Origin: Cannabis sativa | Lineage: Eukaryota > Streptophyta > Magnoliopsida > Rosales > Cannabaceae | DNA: 64,000 nucleotides | Direction of reading: 5' to 3' | Assembly: GCF_029168945.1 (NCBI RefSeq) | Contig: NC_083602.1 | Coordinates: 88,918,027 to 88,982,026, forward strand | Shown: in pieces, positions 1-12,146 of the stretch | How positions within the stretch are numbered: position 1 is the first letter of the stretch | Layout of the letters: each line of letters starts with the position of its first letter | Position numbers and translations under genes: made by a program | The notes under the pieces: model-generated | What the model saw: only the letters and a program-made list of their open reading frames with translations | The model's database searches: none | Told to the model about the DNA's origin: nothing

Positions 1-1
1 T

Positions 2-265
2 TACTATTACCCCAAAGTAAAAGCCAAGTTTGTACAAATGCAGTTGTTGGAAAGGGTGAAGGAGGAATCCCCTTTCAACAATTTTTTTGAGAGAGAGCCA
101 TTAGCGTTTTCAGGTGCTCTTATCCATCAGCTCTTCATGCATAAGATAAAATCAGATAAAGATGATGAGGTGCATTTTTATATTGCAAAGAAGAGATGCC
201 GATTCGGCCGAACTGAGTTTGCCTTGGTGACTGGGCTTAATTTGCACGCTTATCATTTCGAATAA
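2..265 (+). pseudogene. DUF1985-like fragment of a MULE/Ulp1-type transposon protein
   Basis: The frame is open from the window edge to a stop at 263-265, so the true start lies outside the window. The translation shows a block ending in RFGRTEFALVTGL, preceded by an aromatic/acidic DDEVHFYI segment. This pattern is that of DUF1985, a domain found in plant Mutator-like elements that carry Ulp1-like protease sequence. It stops abruptly and is followed within 10 bp by an opposite-strand MuDR-type fragment, so it is a broken piece and not a host gene. The family call is from remembered motifs; the function is unknown. Confidence 0.55.
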
Positions 266-506
266 CTTCAGCAGGATACTCATAGCCTTTCCTGTACTTG
301 TAATTTACTTCCAATTTCAAGTCATACTCCGCTTTGTCAACATCCAGTTCTTCGTACAAAACATCAACCAAACCTGAGTAGCTTAGGTTCGGATCAATGT
401 CAATTGTCAAAGCGGCACTCCCTTTATAAATCCAATCTCTACCATCAAGCTCCCAAACACCATTATACATAACACACGCATTAACAGTTGAATCTGTCAC
501 AAACAT
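237..506 (-). pseudogene. N-terminal fragment of a MuDR-type transposase
   Basis: The 89-residue frame starts with ATG at 506 and contains VMYNGVWE, DWIYKG and SYSGLVDVLYEELDVD followed by LKLEVNYKY. This matches the PB1-like N-terminal region found in plant MuDR-family transposases. No zinc finger or DDE catalytic core follows, because the frame runs into the DUF1985 fragment on the other strand. The element is therefore rearranged. The ATG faces the AT-rich block and GC-rich repeats to its right, which may be the old 5' region of the transposon. Confidence 0.55.
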
Positions 507-509
507 TTA

Positions 510-975
510 AAAAAACACAGTTATAATTTACAACAAAAATCTCACCGAAAAAAATCTTAATTAATCATTAATAACAAAACAATAATAATTAATTGATAAT
601 AAAATAATAATTAATAATTAATAAATAATAATAAAATAATTATTAATAAAAAAATGAAAAATAAAACTATAATTAATAATTCATAATAAAACAATAATTA
701 ATAATAAAAAATAAAAAAAATAATAATAAAATATAATTAATAATTATTACTAAAACCATAAAAAATATAACAATAATTAATAATAATTCATAATATAAAA
801 CAATTATTATTTAAAATAATAATTAATAATAAAAAATAATTATTAATTGATAATAAAATAATAATTATTAATAAAAGAAAATTAATAACACAAATATTAA
901 TAAATCACTACAAAATAAATTAAGCATACAATAATAAACAATAAATAATCATAATTAATTAAATAAATAAAAAAA
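510..975. repeat. Low-complexity TAATAATTA-rich block
   Basis: About 460 bp consist almost only of A and T, with runs of AATAATTAATAATAAAA variants in irregular arrangement. No gene is seen. It separates the MuDR-type fragment from the GGTCCGA array and may be decayed transposon upstream sequence. Confidence 0.7.
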
Positions 976-984
976 AAAACTTGC

Positions 985-1620
985 GGTAAATTCCGATTGG
1001 TCCGACCATCGGACCCCATGGAGGTGCATCGGACCATCCTTTAAAAAAATAAAAAAAATTCAAAAAAAATCCAAAAACCACTCGGGTCCGATGTCGGACC
1101 CATATGGAGAGCATCGGCCCCAGGGTAAAAAAAAATTAAAAAATCAAATTTCCCATAAAAAATTACAAATTAAAAAAATACACAGGGTCGGACCATCGGA
1201 CCCACATGGTCCGACCATCGGACCCATCGGACCCACATAGCAAGCATCGGACTCAGGTCCAAAAAATAGAAAAAAAAAAAAAAAACCAAAAGGGTCGGAC
1301 CATCGGACCCACATGGTCCGACCATCGGACCCATCGGACCCACATAGCAAGCATCGGACTCAGGTCCAAAAAATAAAAAAAAAAAAAAAAAAAAAAACCA
1401 AAAGGGTCGGACCATCGGACCCACATGGTCCGACCATCGGACCCATCGGGCCCACATAAAGAGCATCGGACCCAGGTCCAAAAAATCAAAAAAAAAATAA
1501 AAAAATACAGAACGGGTCAGACCATCGGACCCATCGGGCCGTCTTCCCTGCCATCAAATTTTTCAGCTCATCGGACCCCCATCGGGCCAGCATCGGGCCC
1601 GACGAAAAAAATGCAGAAAA
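985..1620. repeat. Tandem and inverted GGTCCGACCATCGGACC array
   Basis: At least three units of about 107-112 bp begin with AGGGTCGGACCATCGGACCC at 1184, 1291 and 1403, separated by poly(A) tracts. More degenerate units lie on both sides. The core GGTCCGACCATCGGACC is close to palindromic, so each unit can fold back. Spurious proline/glycine-rich reading frames in this stretch are products of the repeat. The same core recurs at 31900-32110. Confidence 0.8.
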
Positions 1621-1749
1621 CCAGAACAAATCCAGATTTCACAGGCAGCAAACTTTATCAGAAAAAACAGCCAAATAACAGCAACAATCTACAGATCAAG
1701 CATCAAAATAACATTCTAAACTAAATATAACAACAACAAACAAGATTGT

Positions 1750-2062
1750 TCAAACAAAAAAAAAAATTACCCATAAGTTAGTGTATGATGCTCGTCCAAA
1801 AATGAGAGAAATTATGTGGTGAGCCTTGTGGTGAGCCTTGTGCAGTGTGGTGCTAGTGTAGTGAGGATGAGAATAGAGGAGCAAAATTTGACCTTCCCTC
1901 TGTGTAGCTTCGGGCAGGTTAGAGAAAAGAAGAGAGAGGGAAAGAGAGAAGAAGTGATAGGGGGTGAAGGAAAAAACAGAGGGTATTTTGGGCATAATAG
2001 AAAAATTGTCATATATTTTAAATATAAGGTATTATGAATGATTATTTATTTAAAGAGTAGAA

Positions 2063-2098
<36 letters not shown>

Positions 2099-2100
2099 GG
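1750..2100. other. GA-rich tract with (AT)n/(AG)n microsatellite
   Basis: GGTGAGCCTTGT is duplicated near 1818-1840. A purine-rich stretch follows to about 1985, then an AT dinucleotide run at 2063-2089 passing into AG repeats. I see no convincing gene. It may be the outer end of the Mutator-like relic, but no terminal repeat or target duplication was found. Confidence 0.5.
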
Positions 2101-4278
2101 GGAGGGTAATTTTGTACCCTATATAGTACTTGTGTAAAGGGGGAACATATATTGCCCTACAACTTACAAGTAGGGCTCACCACAGAGTATAAATGCCTCA
2201 TGCTCCCCTTTCCCTTTGTTATTCACAATTCACATGTGCCCTAAATTCCATTTCTTTTCTATAAAAAAAAAATGTAACACTTTACTTTATTTTTAATTTT
2301 ATGTTTTTTTTTTAAAAAAAAATTATTTACACCCCCAAAAACTTATAGAATATATATTTTTAATTTCTACTAGTTTGTTTTTTTTATAAAAAATAAAAAT
2401 AAATTCTCGTTCTCATGCATATTCTTAAAAAAATACATACATTAAATAATATATATTTAAATATTAAGATTTAAGACAAACAAATAAATAAAATAAAAAG
2501 TATATTTTATTAGAATAAAATAAAAAATATATATGAAAAAATTAGAATAAGTATTGAAAGAAGTATGAAGAGTGATTTTTAAAATTAATTCAATTTTTTT
2601 TACTTTTAAAATTTACTTATAATTTTATAGGGTACAAATAAAATTCTCTTTATTTTTTCTTCATAATAAACAAATTTTGTTTATAGATAAGCTGCATGAT
2701 GAAGAAAATTTAGAATGCATAATCATAAATTTTATATCTCATATAAGAAATCACACAAATGGGATATATATTTATATAAATTTTAATTACAGTTTTCAGG
2801 GTATAGTTAATTTGGGTAATCTTTTTTTTTTTTTTTTGAACATAAGCCATTAATTTGGGTAATTATAATACATGAAATTCTTCATAAAAAAATATAGTTC
2901 CATTGCAACAGAAAATATAAGTAACAATAAAATTTATATTGTAGTAAAATTATATATATATATTATTTTACATTAAATCGTTTATCAATTTTTTTATATA
3001 TATTTGTATATATTTTTGGAAGGATAAAGGTATGCATATGGTTCTCTAAAATTATATAGTATGATATATATATATTATTTCTTTCTTTATTCTAAATAAA
3101 TAAATAAATAATATATACATCATTTAATTTAAGTGTTCTTAATTTTTAAAATCGCAAGCTGGAAAACCCTTTCTACCTAGTAAAATTGTTTGACTATTAT
3201 ATTATTTTCTTTTTTAAAAAAAATTAAGGTAAAGTCAAAATTTATTTAATTGATATATTGACAAAGTTAAATGCAATTTATCCCTTGTTTGGTTAGGTAT
3301 GATACTTAATTTGAAAGATCAATATAAATTAAATACTATAAATATAATTGTACTATATACCCTAACATAAAGTACTGTTAATTTTTTAACTCCATATTAA
3401 AAATTACAATAAAATAAAGGCATATGTACGTACAAATAAATAATGTATATTAATGAAAGTCCATGCCCAATAACTTTATTTACTTCTACAATTTATTATT
3501 ATTGTTATTATTATTTATAATTTTTGAATTTGAAGTACTCACATAATAAACTCAACTACAAAGAAACCATATATAATAATTGTGTAGGACAAAATGGTAT
3601 AATATAATTATAAACAAACCAAAGTTCATATTAAATTATTAATACCCTTAAATGAAATACACACTTTCATATATAGGATATATATATATAAAGATTTAAT
3701 TTGTATCCCTATTTACCCATCACCTAAATTACCACAATATATTAAAATAATTTTGAAGAAAGTGAATTATTTTTAATCATATTATTTTTACAAAATATTA
3801 ATTTTTATTGCATTTAACTAAAATAAAAACAAAACTACATTATTAACAATTTTTTTTTACTTCTTTTTTAGTTAATAGAAATGACACTAATCACATTGAA
3901 AGACATATTTAAGTAGTTGAACAATTTGTCTCTAATCATATCCAACGTAGGAATGATTATTAATTTGCCAAAAGATATGTGTATATATGTATATATATTA
4001 AAAAACAATTTTATATGGGATAGATTTGACAAGTTTCTAATTTATAATATAAAAATTTCCAAAAATATATGTATACTATACTCTATCATAGGTCTTCTCT
4101 ATGGGACCACCACTCATAAATAAGTAAGGTGTTTCCCATTGCTCTTTTGTCCCTTTTAATTTATGTGTAGCTGCAAAATTCACATCAAAATAGTAACAAT
4201 TAATAATTCAAACAAAATAAATAAATTAATTAAAACATTACATTTACATGTACTAAATCTTTATTGGATACTTTTATA
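2101..4278. other. AT-rich intergenic DNA, no gene seen
   Basis: Only short chance reading frames, (TA)n runs and homopolymers occur here. No domain, splice-consistent gene model, RNA gene or clear transposon terminus was recognised. Confidence 0.6.
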
Positions 4279-4640
4279 ATACACTCTTTAAAAGAAGTTT
4301 ACTGATACACTATTTATTTGTTTCGATATTTTTTTAAAAAAAAATTAGTCAATTTTTTTCTTTATAGTTATTTATGTTGTAGTTATTTAAGATATCATGT
4401 TAAATTTTAAGTGATTCGAAAAAATTTAACATGCAGAAAAGAGAGTTCAAAGAGTCGTTGCACACGAGATTCTTTTATTTTATATGCGTGTGAAATAAAT
4501 TATTTAAACTCTATTTTTGACGTGTTAATTTTTTCTGGATTTTTTAAAATTTTACAAAATGTCCTAAATAACTACAACATAGACGACCATAAAAAATTAA
4601 AACTAAAAATTCTCTAAAATACCAAAATAAATAGGAGTAC
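4279..4640. mobile_element. Fold-back MITE, family A, copy 1
   Basis: The left arm (TAGTTATTTATGTTGTAGTTATTTA near 4366) is matched in inverse by the right arm (AATAACTACAACATAGACGACC near 4566). The outer ends ACTCTTTAAAAG and GGAGTAC are also roughly inverse. The interior contains GAGTTCAAA and TTTAAACTC as inverted partners. The same design recurs at 41668-42042, so this is a dispersed non-autonomous DNA element. The superfamily is unclear. Confidence 0.65.
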
Positions 4641-6180
4641 ATGAGGACCATTTTAGAAGTGATAAAATTATTCATACATATAAAACAATTCTCTCAACTA
4701 GTATTACTACTAATATTAGGTTACTAAATAAATTTATGTATAATATTAATTTTAAAAATATTAATACATAAATTTAGCTAAATAAAATATCAAAAAATAT
4801 ATTTTTTAAATTTTACATAAATAAAAAATATTTAAGTAAAACTAATTTTTTTTTTATATTTTTTTAGTAAAAAAACTTTTTTTTATTATTTTTTCGATGA
4901 AATAATATCAACTCGTACAATATAAAATGAATTTTTTTTTAATTAAATATAAAAACTTAAATTGTTTTAATATTACTTATTTCTATTAATACTCATTAAA
5001 AATGCATCTCTATATATGATAGATATATAAATATATATTTCTACTTTATGTAGGTATGAGAACAAAAGAAAAGTTAAGGAGGGGATGGCACTTTCTACTC
5101 TCTTTTTTTTCGTGTGAAATATCCAGTTAAAATCTTCTCTAACACATGATTCTTAACACAAATATCCACCATTCTTTTCATTCTTCTATATATAAATATA
5201 TAAATATATATATATATTTATATGTGTATACCCCAAACAATTGTACTTATTATCATGCAGAATGTAATAAATGTTACAAAAAGCTCATAAATTATGCATT
5301 TTGAAATTAATATATTTCCATACATACATACATCCATTCATTATTCATTATTATAGTTCTTGAAATAAAAAGACAGAACAAATTAGTCATGTCATTCTGA
5401 AACTTTGGTAGAGAAATGTTAAAATTTATTAATTACTACTCACATATTTTGATTTAATGAAAAAATTAATAACTATTTTCTTTCTTAAGAGTGTTAGTTA
5501 GACAAATTTATTTTTTCATCAAATTTTTATAAATTAGATTGGATCCAAATTTAACTATTGTTGTAAAAATAAAATTTAGAATAATAAAAATAATAAAATA
5601 AAAATTATTTTCTTTATATTCTATTTTTTATTATCTCTAACCAAACGCAATAATCATTTTCTTACATTCATTGTTGCCTATTCTAATATTAAAAAAAAAA
5701 GTATTTTAGCATATTTTTTATTAATAATTATTGTATTGTATTATGTAGTTATTTAAGATATTTATAAAATTTTTTAAAAAATTACAAATAATTTATAGTA
5801 TTTAAAACAAAATTTAAATATTTTATTATAAAAATTCAAACCCGAATATAAAAATAAATCGACACATGATATGAAAAAATCGAACCTACTTTTTAAAAAT
5901 AGTAGCGATATGACTCATAATTTTCTAAAACACGGTACAGTACTACTCATATTTTAAAAATCACGAAAAAAAATATGAATCAAACCAACACGACAAATAC
6001 GAATTTACAGCACAATTCCTTTCGAGTAAGAAACCACAAGACTGTGAGAAGAGGAGAAGAGTTGTAAGACAGAGAGTGGTGTGTAGTGGTAATAACCAAA
6101 ATTCCATTGCCACTACCAAAAATAAATAAATAAATAAACAAAAATTAATTAATTAATTAATTAATTATAATAATAATAAC
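4641..6180. other. AT-rich intergenic DNA upstream of the AP2 gene
   Basis: No gene is seen. A partial match to family A (TATGTAGTTATTTAAGATAT near 5742) suggests a third, decayed fragment. Short tandem runs (AAAT)n and (AATT)n lie at 6118-6166. Confidence 0.5.
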
Positions 6181-6226
6181 CGGTAACCGATGGAACAAGT
6201 GAAGAGGAGAGAGAAAGAGAAAAATG

Positions 6227-6237
6227 TTTATATATAT
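6227..6237 (+). promoter_or_regulatory. Candidate TATA box of the AP2 gene
   Basis: TTTATATATAT lies about 30-40 bp before a CT-rich stretch typical of plant transcription starts, and about 640 bp before the ATG. The leader then contains small upstream ORFs, for example a 12-codon one at 6326-6364. The position is inferred, since no transcript is available. Confidence 0.4.
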
Positions 6238-6868
6238 TCCATCCTTTTAAACCGGGTCGGAAATTGTTCCTCCTCCTCCTTTCTCTTTCTCTTTCTCTCT
6301 CTTGTTTTCCTTTCTCTAGTCGGCGATGAATTCCCGCCGGCTACTCAACTCCTCGCCGGTTTAATAACCAATGCCACTTCACTTACTTACGCCTTAAACG
6401 CTGTCGTTTTACATTTCTCGGTCGATCCATCGCCGATTTTTTTGTTTTTTGTTTTAATCTCTCCCTCGGTTTTTGGTGAACGGAGAGATATTATCACAGT
6501 TACTGTAACTAATTCTTCTTCTTCTTCATCTTCTTCAGGTTTTTGATTCTTATCTCTTTGGCTTTAATCTGAGTTTGTTTGAGTTTGTGTTTTTTTTTTT
6601 TTTTTTTGAATTATCTAGATATTTTATTCTCTCTCTCTAGATTTTTGTGTTTGACTATTGATTATGTGTGGAATGGGTTTGTATTGATTGATTCTGATCC
6701 GCTTAATTTTGTCTGTTCGATTAATTTTGTTAGTGATAGTTATTGATCGAACTTTCGGAAGCTGTAAAGAGCGAGCGAAGTTGATATAATAGATAGTGTT
6801 GGGTTGGGAGCTGAGAATTGGAGGATTCTTTGTGTTGGAGCTGAATTTTGAAGAAAATAATAATAGCT

Positions 6869-9800
6869 ATGTTGGATCTTAATCTGAATGTGCACTCGGC
6901 CGATTCGGCTCGTAACGATGACTCGTCGATGGTTCTCGATAAGGTTCCGCAAGGTTCGGGGACTCCAATGGACGAGTCTGGGACCTCTAATTCTTCAATC
7001 GTCAATGCAGACGCGTCTAGCAACGTAGGTGATGACGAGTCGTGCTCCGCACGCGCCGGTGGTTCCGAGGTGTACACGTTCAGCTTCGATATCCTGAAAG
7101 TTGGGGCTGAAAACGACGTCGTGGTAACGAAAGAGCTTTTCCCGATGGGTGGTGGAGGAAATGGAGATTTTAAGGATTGGCAGGGGCAGCTTTCGTCGGC
7201 TTCTTCTTCTTCTTCTTCGAGGAGGAACTGGATCGAGCTGGGGTTTGATCAGAGTGGGTCTGGTGAGGTGAGAGTGCTTGAAGCGGCGCCGCCTCTAAAC
7301 CCACAGCCACAGCCGGTAAAGAAGAGCAGGAGGGGGCCCAGGTCTCGGAGCTCACAGTATAGAGGGGTGACCTTCTATAGGAGGACTGGAAGATGGGAAT
7401 CGCATATCTGGTGAGTCAATTTCTTCTTGAATTGTATTCAATAAGTGTTGTTTATTGTTTCGATGAAATTGGGTCTTTGTTAAATCAAGTATGTGTATGG
7501 ATTTCGATCATTCATTTGCTTAGTTCTAATTGATAATTAATGCATTTATTGTATTTAAGCAATTCAGGGTTTCAACAGGGAAATAAATAATATCTGTTAA
7601 TTATATATATAGATATATATTATGATTCTGTTTACAACTTTGACTGACTATTTCTCCTTTTGTTTTTCTTCTTCTTTGTCTTTTGTAAACCAGGGATTGT
7701 GGAAAACAAGTGTATCTGGGTATGGATTTAATTATTTTATTAGAGACTGACTTTTTTAAGTCTACCCATTTAGAAAATTTTCTGTTACGATCTTCTATTT
7801 TTGGAAAACTTTGACGAATTTTGTTTTTGGACCTTGCTTTAGGTGGATTTGACACTGCCCATGCTGCGGCTAGGTAAATTTCTTCTTGTATATGCATTTG
7901 GGTTATTTGTTGTCTCAGTGCTTATCATATGCATTTGGTTGACTTGGGTTTTTGGATTTTAGAGCTTATGATCGAGCTGCTATCAAGTTCAGGGGAGTAG
8001 ATGCTGATATTAATTTCAATCTCAGCGATTATGACGAGGATTTAAAGCAGGTATTAATGTGATACTATTTTCACTGAAAGAAATACTGAATACCCTTTTG
8101 TTTAATTTTGTGGGTGCTATAGTGCTATAAGACTTAAATTGTTCGCCTATTTGGTCATTTCTCAGATGAAGAACTTGACCAAGGAAGAGTTTGTACACAT
8201 TCTACGCAGACAGAGCACTGGGTTCTCTAGGGGAAGCTCAAAATATAGAGGAGTGACTCTGCACAAATGTGGCCGATGGGAAGCGCGAATGGGACAATTC
8301 CTAGGCAAAAAGTGAGGAACTATTTTAAAAAATATTATCATTCAATTTATACTTCTGATAATGGAAGTTTATTATGCCTTCATTGGTGTGAACTACAATT
8401 GTTACAAATTATTTCCTTTTTGGTTTTCAATTTTTGTTGTTCTGTGTAAAACAAACTATCAAATATATTTCAATAAGAAAAAAGAAGATGAAGAATGAAT
8501 GAATGAATGAAAACAAAGAAAAAGAAACAGAAATTGGGGACCGCGTTTACATCATGGAGGTTACGATGCTTGCATGCAGGTATATATATCTTGGGCTATT
8601 CGACAGCGAAGTAGAAGCTGCAAGGTCCTAATGATCATGAATTACACTCTACCTGAAACTGAATTTATTACCTTCTCAACCTCATTAGGCTTCCATCCAA
8701 CACGTCTTCCTTTTGATTTTCTGGAAACCAGGGCATATGATAAAGCAGCTATCAAATGTAATGGAAGGGAAGCAGTCACCAACTTTGAGCCAAGTACCTA
8801 CGAAGGGGAAATGATTCCTAATGCCAATCATGAAGGTACTTTCTAATAGATAATTTTATAGGACCTTTTGTTGTCATTGTATAATATGCCGAAATGTTAC
8901 AATTGTTAACGATTCTCTTATATGCAGGTGATAATCACAATCTTGATCTCAATCTGGGGATGTCCACCTCTTCATTTGGCACTTGTCAGAAGGAAAGTGA
9001 GGGGCGTATCCAGTTCCACCCTGGGCATTATGATGTACACAACAGAAAGCCTCTCGGGGTAACTAACAAAATCTTGTAGCAAATGATGAATTTTTTCGCA
9101 CTTTGTCTTGCATTCATTTGTTTTCCACGTACTAACTGATACAATTGACAAAATTTAGCATTCTATAATCCCCCCTTTTTTTTTCCATCACATAGGAATG
9201 ACCAAAAAAAAATTATGATCAATATGTAACATTGTATAAGCCATTTTGTTTATGTACTATGCCTTCTGGTTTTGTAGATGGAGAACCATAGCAATGCAAC
9301 ACTAGGCGATCCACCTTTCAAAGGGCTCGTAATGACATCAGAACAACAACCGCTAATGTTAAGCGGTGTATACCCTAGTTTCTTTCCTAATGAGGTAAAA
9401 TTTCAATTACCCTTTTGTCTGAACAATTTCTCTATCCATATTTAGCCAAATAATGTTATTATAACAGTACAAAGTTATGACTAGAACCGAACGAGTCATG
9501 AAATTACTCAGTCAAGTTATAAATTAGGCAACTAATTTCTTTGCTCCTTATCTATAACATTAATGGACCATTCATTTGGAAATGGTATAGCTTCAAAAAT
9601 TAGTGTCTAAAAGTGTTCATAATATTAGTAATTTAATTAGTTCATAATAACTCTTTAGCACCAACATCACGGATCTGAGAACAAGCCATTACTATAGTAC
9701 AAAAATTTTCATAACATCAGACTGCTTGTTCTGTTGTTGATATTGCCAATAATTCTTCTGGTAATTACATTCACTCTTTAGAACCTTTTTTCTTGGGTGA

Positions 9801-10144
9801 TGCTATTCATATTATATGCGAACAACCATTACTATACTTATAATTTAAATTTAAATCCAAATATACAGGAAAGGGCTACAGACAAGAGAATTGCACTAGG
9901 TTCTTCCCAAGGACGTCCCGCGTGGCAAATGCATGGCCAGGTTACTGCAAACCCAGTGCCACTGTTCTCTACTGCAGCATCATCAGGATTCTCATTTTCG
10001 GCCGCCCCTCCCTCCGCTGCCATTCTTTCATCAAAACCACTAAACCCGGGAGCCCATAATCTCTGTTTTACTTCTCCTAACACAGGCGCCACCAATTCCC
10101 CACAATACTATTACCAGGTAAAGCCTCCCCAGGCACCGCCATAG
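6869..10144 (+). CDS. RAP2-7: AP2-like transcription factor, RAP2-7/TOE1 type
   Basis: Ten coding exons keep frame through GT-AG introns: 6869-7410, 7694-7719, 7843-7873, 7963-8050, 8166-8311, 8580-8624, 8732-8835, 8928-9058, 9278-9394 and 9869-10144. They give 501 residues. The protein begins MLDLNLNV, with an EAR-like LDLNL. It carries a TKELFP motif, a serine run encoded by a TTC-rich microsatellite, and a basic [10 protein letters not shown] signal at about 151-160. AP2 domain 1 lies at about 163-220 ([18 protein letters not shown]) and domain 2 at about 255-312 ([18 protein letters not shown]). A second EAR motif, DLNLG, is near 334-338. Exons of 26, 31 and 45 bp are usual for this family. 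Members are nuclear repressors of flowering acting with TOPLESS-type co-repressors and are controlled by miR172, whose site is in the last exon. The ATG at 6869 is chosen because the frame upstream offers only TTG. Confidence 0.93.
9972..9992 (+). promoter_or_regulatory. miR172 target site
   Basis: The 21-mer starts CTGCAGCATCATCAGG and ends ATTCT, the standard site of AP2-clade mRNAs. It pairs with miR172 with a G:U wobble at the usual place and lies in frame in the last coding exon (around residue 445), where it encodes part of AASSGFS. In known relatives it mediates cleavage and translational repression. Confidence 0.93.
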
Positions 10145-11955
10145 GAGGAAAACTAGATCTATCCCCTTCTCTCGAAGATTAAGGCAAACTCTTATAACTA
10201 TACTACTAGCCCTTGGTCTTCCTATTCTTTGTAATATTCAAATAGTGATTGCTCTTAAACTATCGCCCATTGGATCTGACTTTTCTGTTAAGCCAAATAT
10301 CATACTCTACTACTATAATACCTATACCATGTTGGATATATCTTGGTGCTTAAAACTTTAAGCATTGCTAACTTGGGTTTTCTCCCCCTATATATATATT
10401 TGTTATGTGTTTTTGGACATAACTTGTGAAAATTGTTCCTGAATTTGCTATATTGATCCTTTTGGATATAATGTTTGAAGATTTATTGCAATGCATTAGA
10501 GTGGTAGAAAGAATTTACCGTTAACCTTACTCAAATTTACTTGTTATGAATTTCAGAATCTTCAGGTGATTATTTTGTTCCATTTATTCAAAGTTGATTT
10601 GGCTAACAAAATTAGCCTCACTCCCTCACAATAAATATATGTATATCCACTAGTTTCTTATAAGAAGTCCTAGAAAGGAGCTTGCAAATATCTTAAATAA
10701 AAATGTTATTTTTTCATCTCTGGATATATTTGTATTTTTCTTCTTCTTCTTGTTATTGCTCTTTTAAATTTTCTTCTACAAATCTCCTTTTTCAATAGTT
10801 TGCTTATTCTTATTATATTTTTAAGAGAAATATCATCTATTTTTGGCTTGAGAAGTACCCAATGTGAATGTTTGTTTGTTTAGTTCAGCACTTACTATAA
10901 CAGAACAGTTTGACAGTGTACACGTGTCACTCCATGATTTGCCTGACTAATTAATTATAAAATAATTTTAAAAAATTACTAACAGTTTTAAAAGAACTGA
11001 TTTAAACAAAATAAAGATAATTGATGTAATTAACTTCACATAAGATAAAAATGAAATATTTATCCTTTGTTTGGTTAAATTATATAGTGCAAAAAAAGTT
11101 GAGAGGATATATTTTTATAAAAATCTAGTGTTGAATTTGATGAGATTTTATAAAATTTAGATGAATTATAAATATATTCAAGAGCAAAAAACTTTATTAT
11201 AAAACTAGAAAAATATTTTCCCATAACTCTCTTTGAATTGATATGCTATGTCTATGTGTTGTTCCACCATTGAAGAGGATGAAACCCACTATCACTATGA
11301 TGACGTGGACCAATCAAAACGAAATATTTCGATGGCAGAGGGTGGTGGAGTTGTTTGAGTTGATGCTTTTTTGGATTTTCATCAAGTCATTTGTTGTTAT
11401 TTGTGTGTGTTTTTCAATGTTTTGGCATAGTTTTGTTTGTTTTATATTTTAGGTTTTAGTTTGAGGTTGTTTTCTTTGAATATTAATGGTGTTTTATCAT
11501 ATTTGTCTTCTATGGAATTTGGCTTGATTTCTTTACTCATTTTAGATCTCAACTCTTATGCTCATTGTTGTGTTGTGTATTTGGAGGTTATAGATAATAT
11601 GTACACAACAATGGATTAGTAACTCAAATAAACATTTGTGTTTGCTAGAATTTGATATTGTGTATGGGGTTTTATCTTAAAAATTAATCGACAATGAGAG
11701 AAGTAGATCATACATCTTATGTATAGTATTTAGTTTCAACTCAATATATTATCAATGCGAGACACTCTAACAGTAGTGTTGATACACTTTTGATATGACT
11801 AAAATAAATTTATACCTAATATAATTATTAAATGTGTCAAGAACCTAAATAGAAGACCATACATCTAGTTGGAAAGTCTGTCAATATAACAAACTTATTA
11901 ACATATTTAATGAACATGTTAATATGACATGATTGATATGTTTAATATATTTTTC
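10145..11955. other. AP2 3'UTR and AT-rich intergenic DNA
   Basis: The first 250-350 bp after the stop are probably 3'UTR. Beyond that, short chance frames near 11243-11619 lack recognisable domains and splice structure. I see no gene. Confidence 0.5.
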
Positions 11956-12146
11956 AAAGAGAATTGTTATTGGGTATTAGTGGTACCTAGTACCTTCTAT
12001 AAGTGATACTCTACGATTAGTTAGCGATAATCTCTAAAAATTATCTTTTTAAGCTATATGGGACATTCTACTTAGTTATACCAATAGCAATATAACATTA
12101 AGGAGAGTACTAGACACTAATGGTACTTTTTAGCAATTCTCTTTTG
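11956..12146. mobile_element. MITE, family C (GAGAAATGCTA), copy 1
   Basis: The ends AAAGAGAATTG and CAATTCTCTTTT are inverted. Inside, GTATTAGTGGTACCTAGTACC is matched in inverse by GAGTACTAGACACTAATGGTAC. The middle, CGATTAGTTAGCGATA followed by TATGGGAC and ACCAATAGC, is shared with copies at 18823-19078 and 53365-53547. It is non-autonomous, about 190 bp long. Confidence 0.75.

Noticed and set aside
1144..1489. Open frames rich in GSDGRTMWVRWSDP on the - strand
   Set aside because: They are translations of the GGTCCGA tandem array with poly(A) spacers, with no start context or homology, so they are not genes.
6190..6546. 118-residue frame upstream of the AP2 gene as a separate small gene
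   Set aside because: It spans the candidate TATA box and CT-rich leader, has no recognisable domain, and is better explained as promoter and 5'UTR.
11243..11619. Two small + strand frames as genes
   Set aside because: They are short, hydrophobic and T-rich, have no recognised domain, and lie in AT-rich intergenic DNA.
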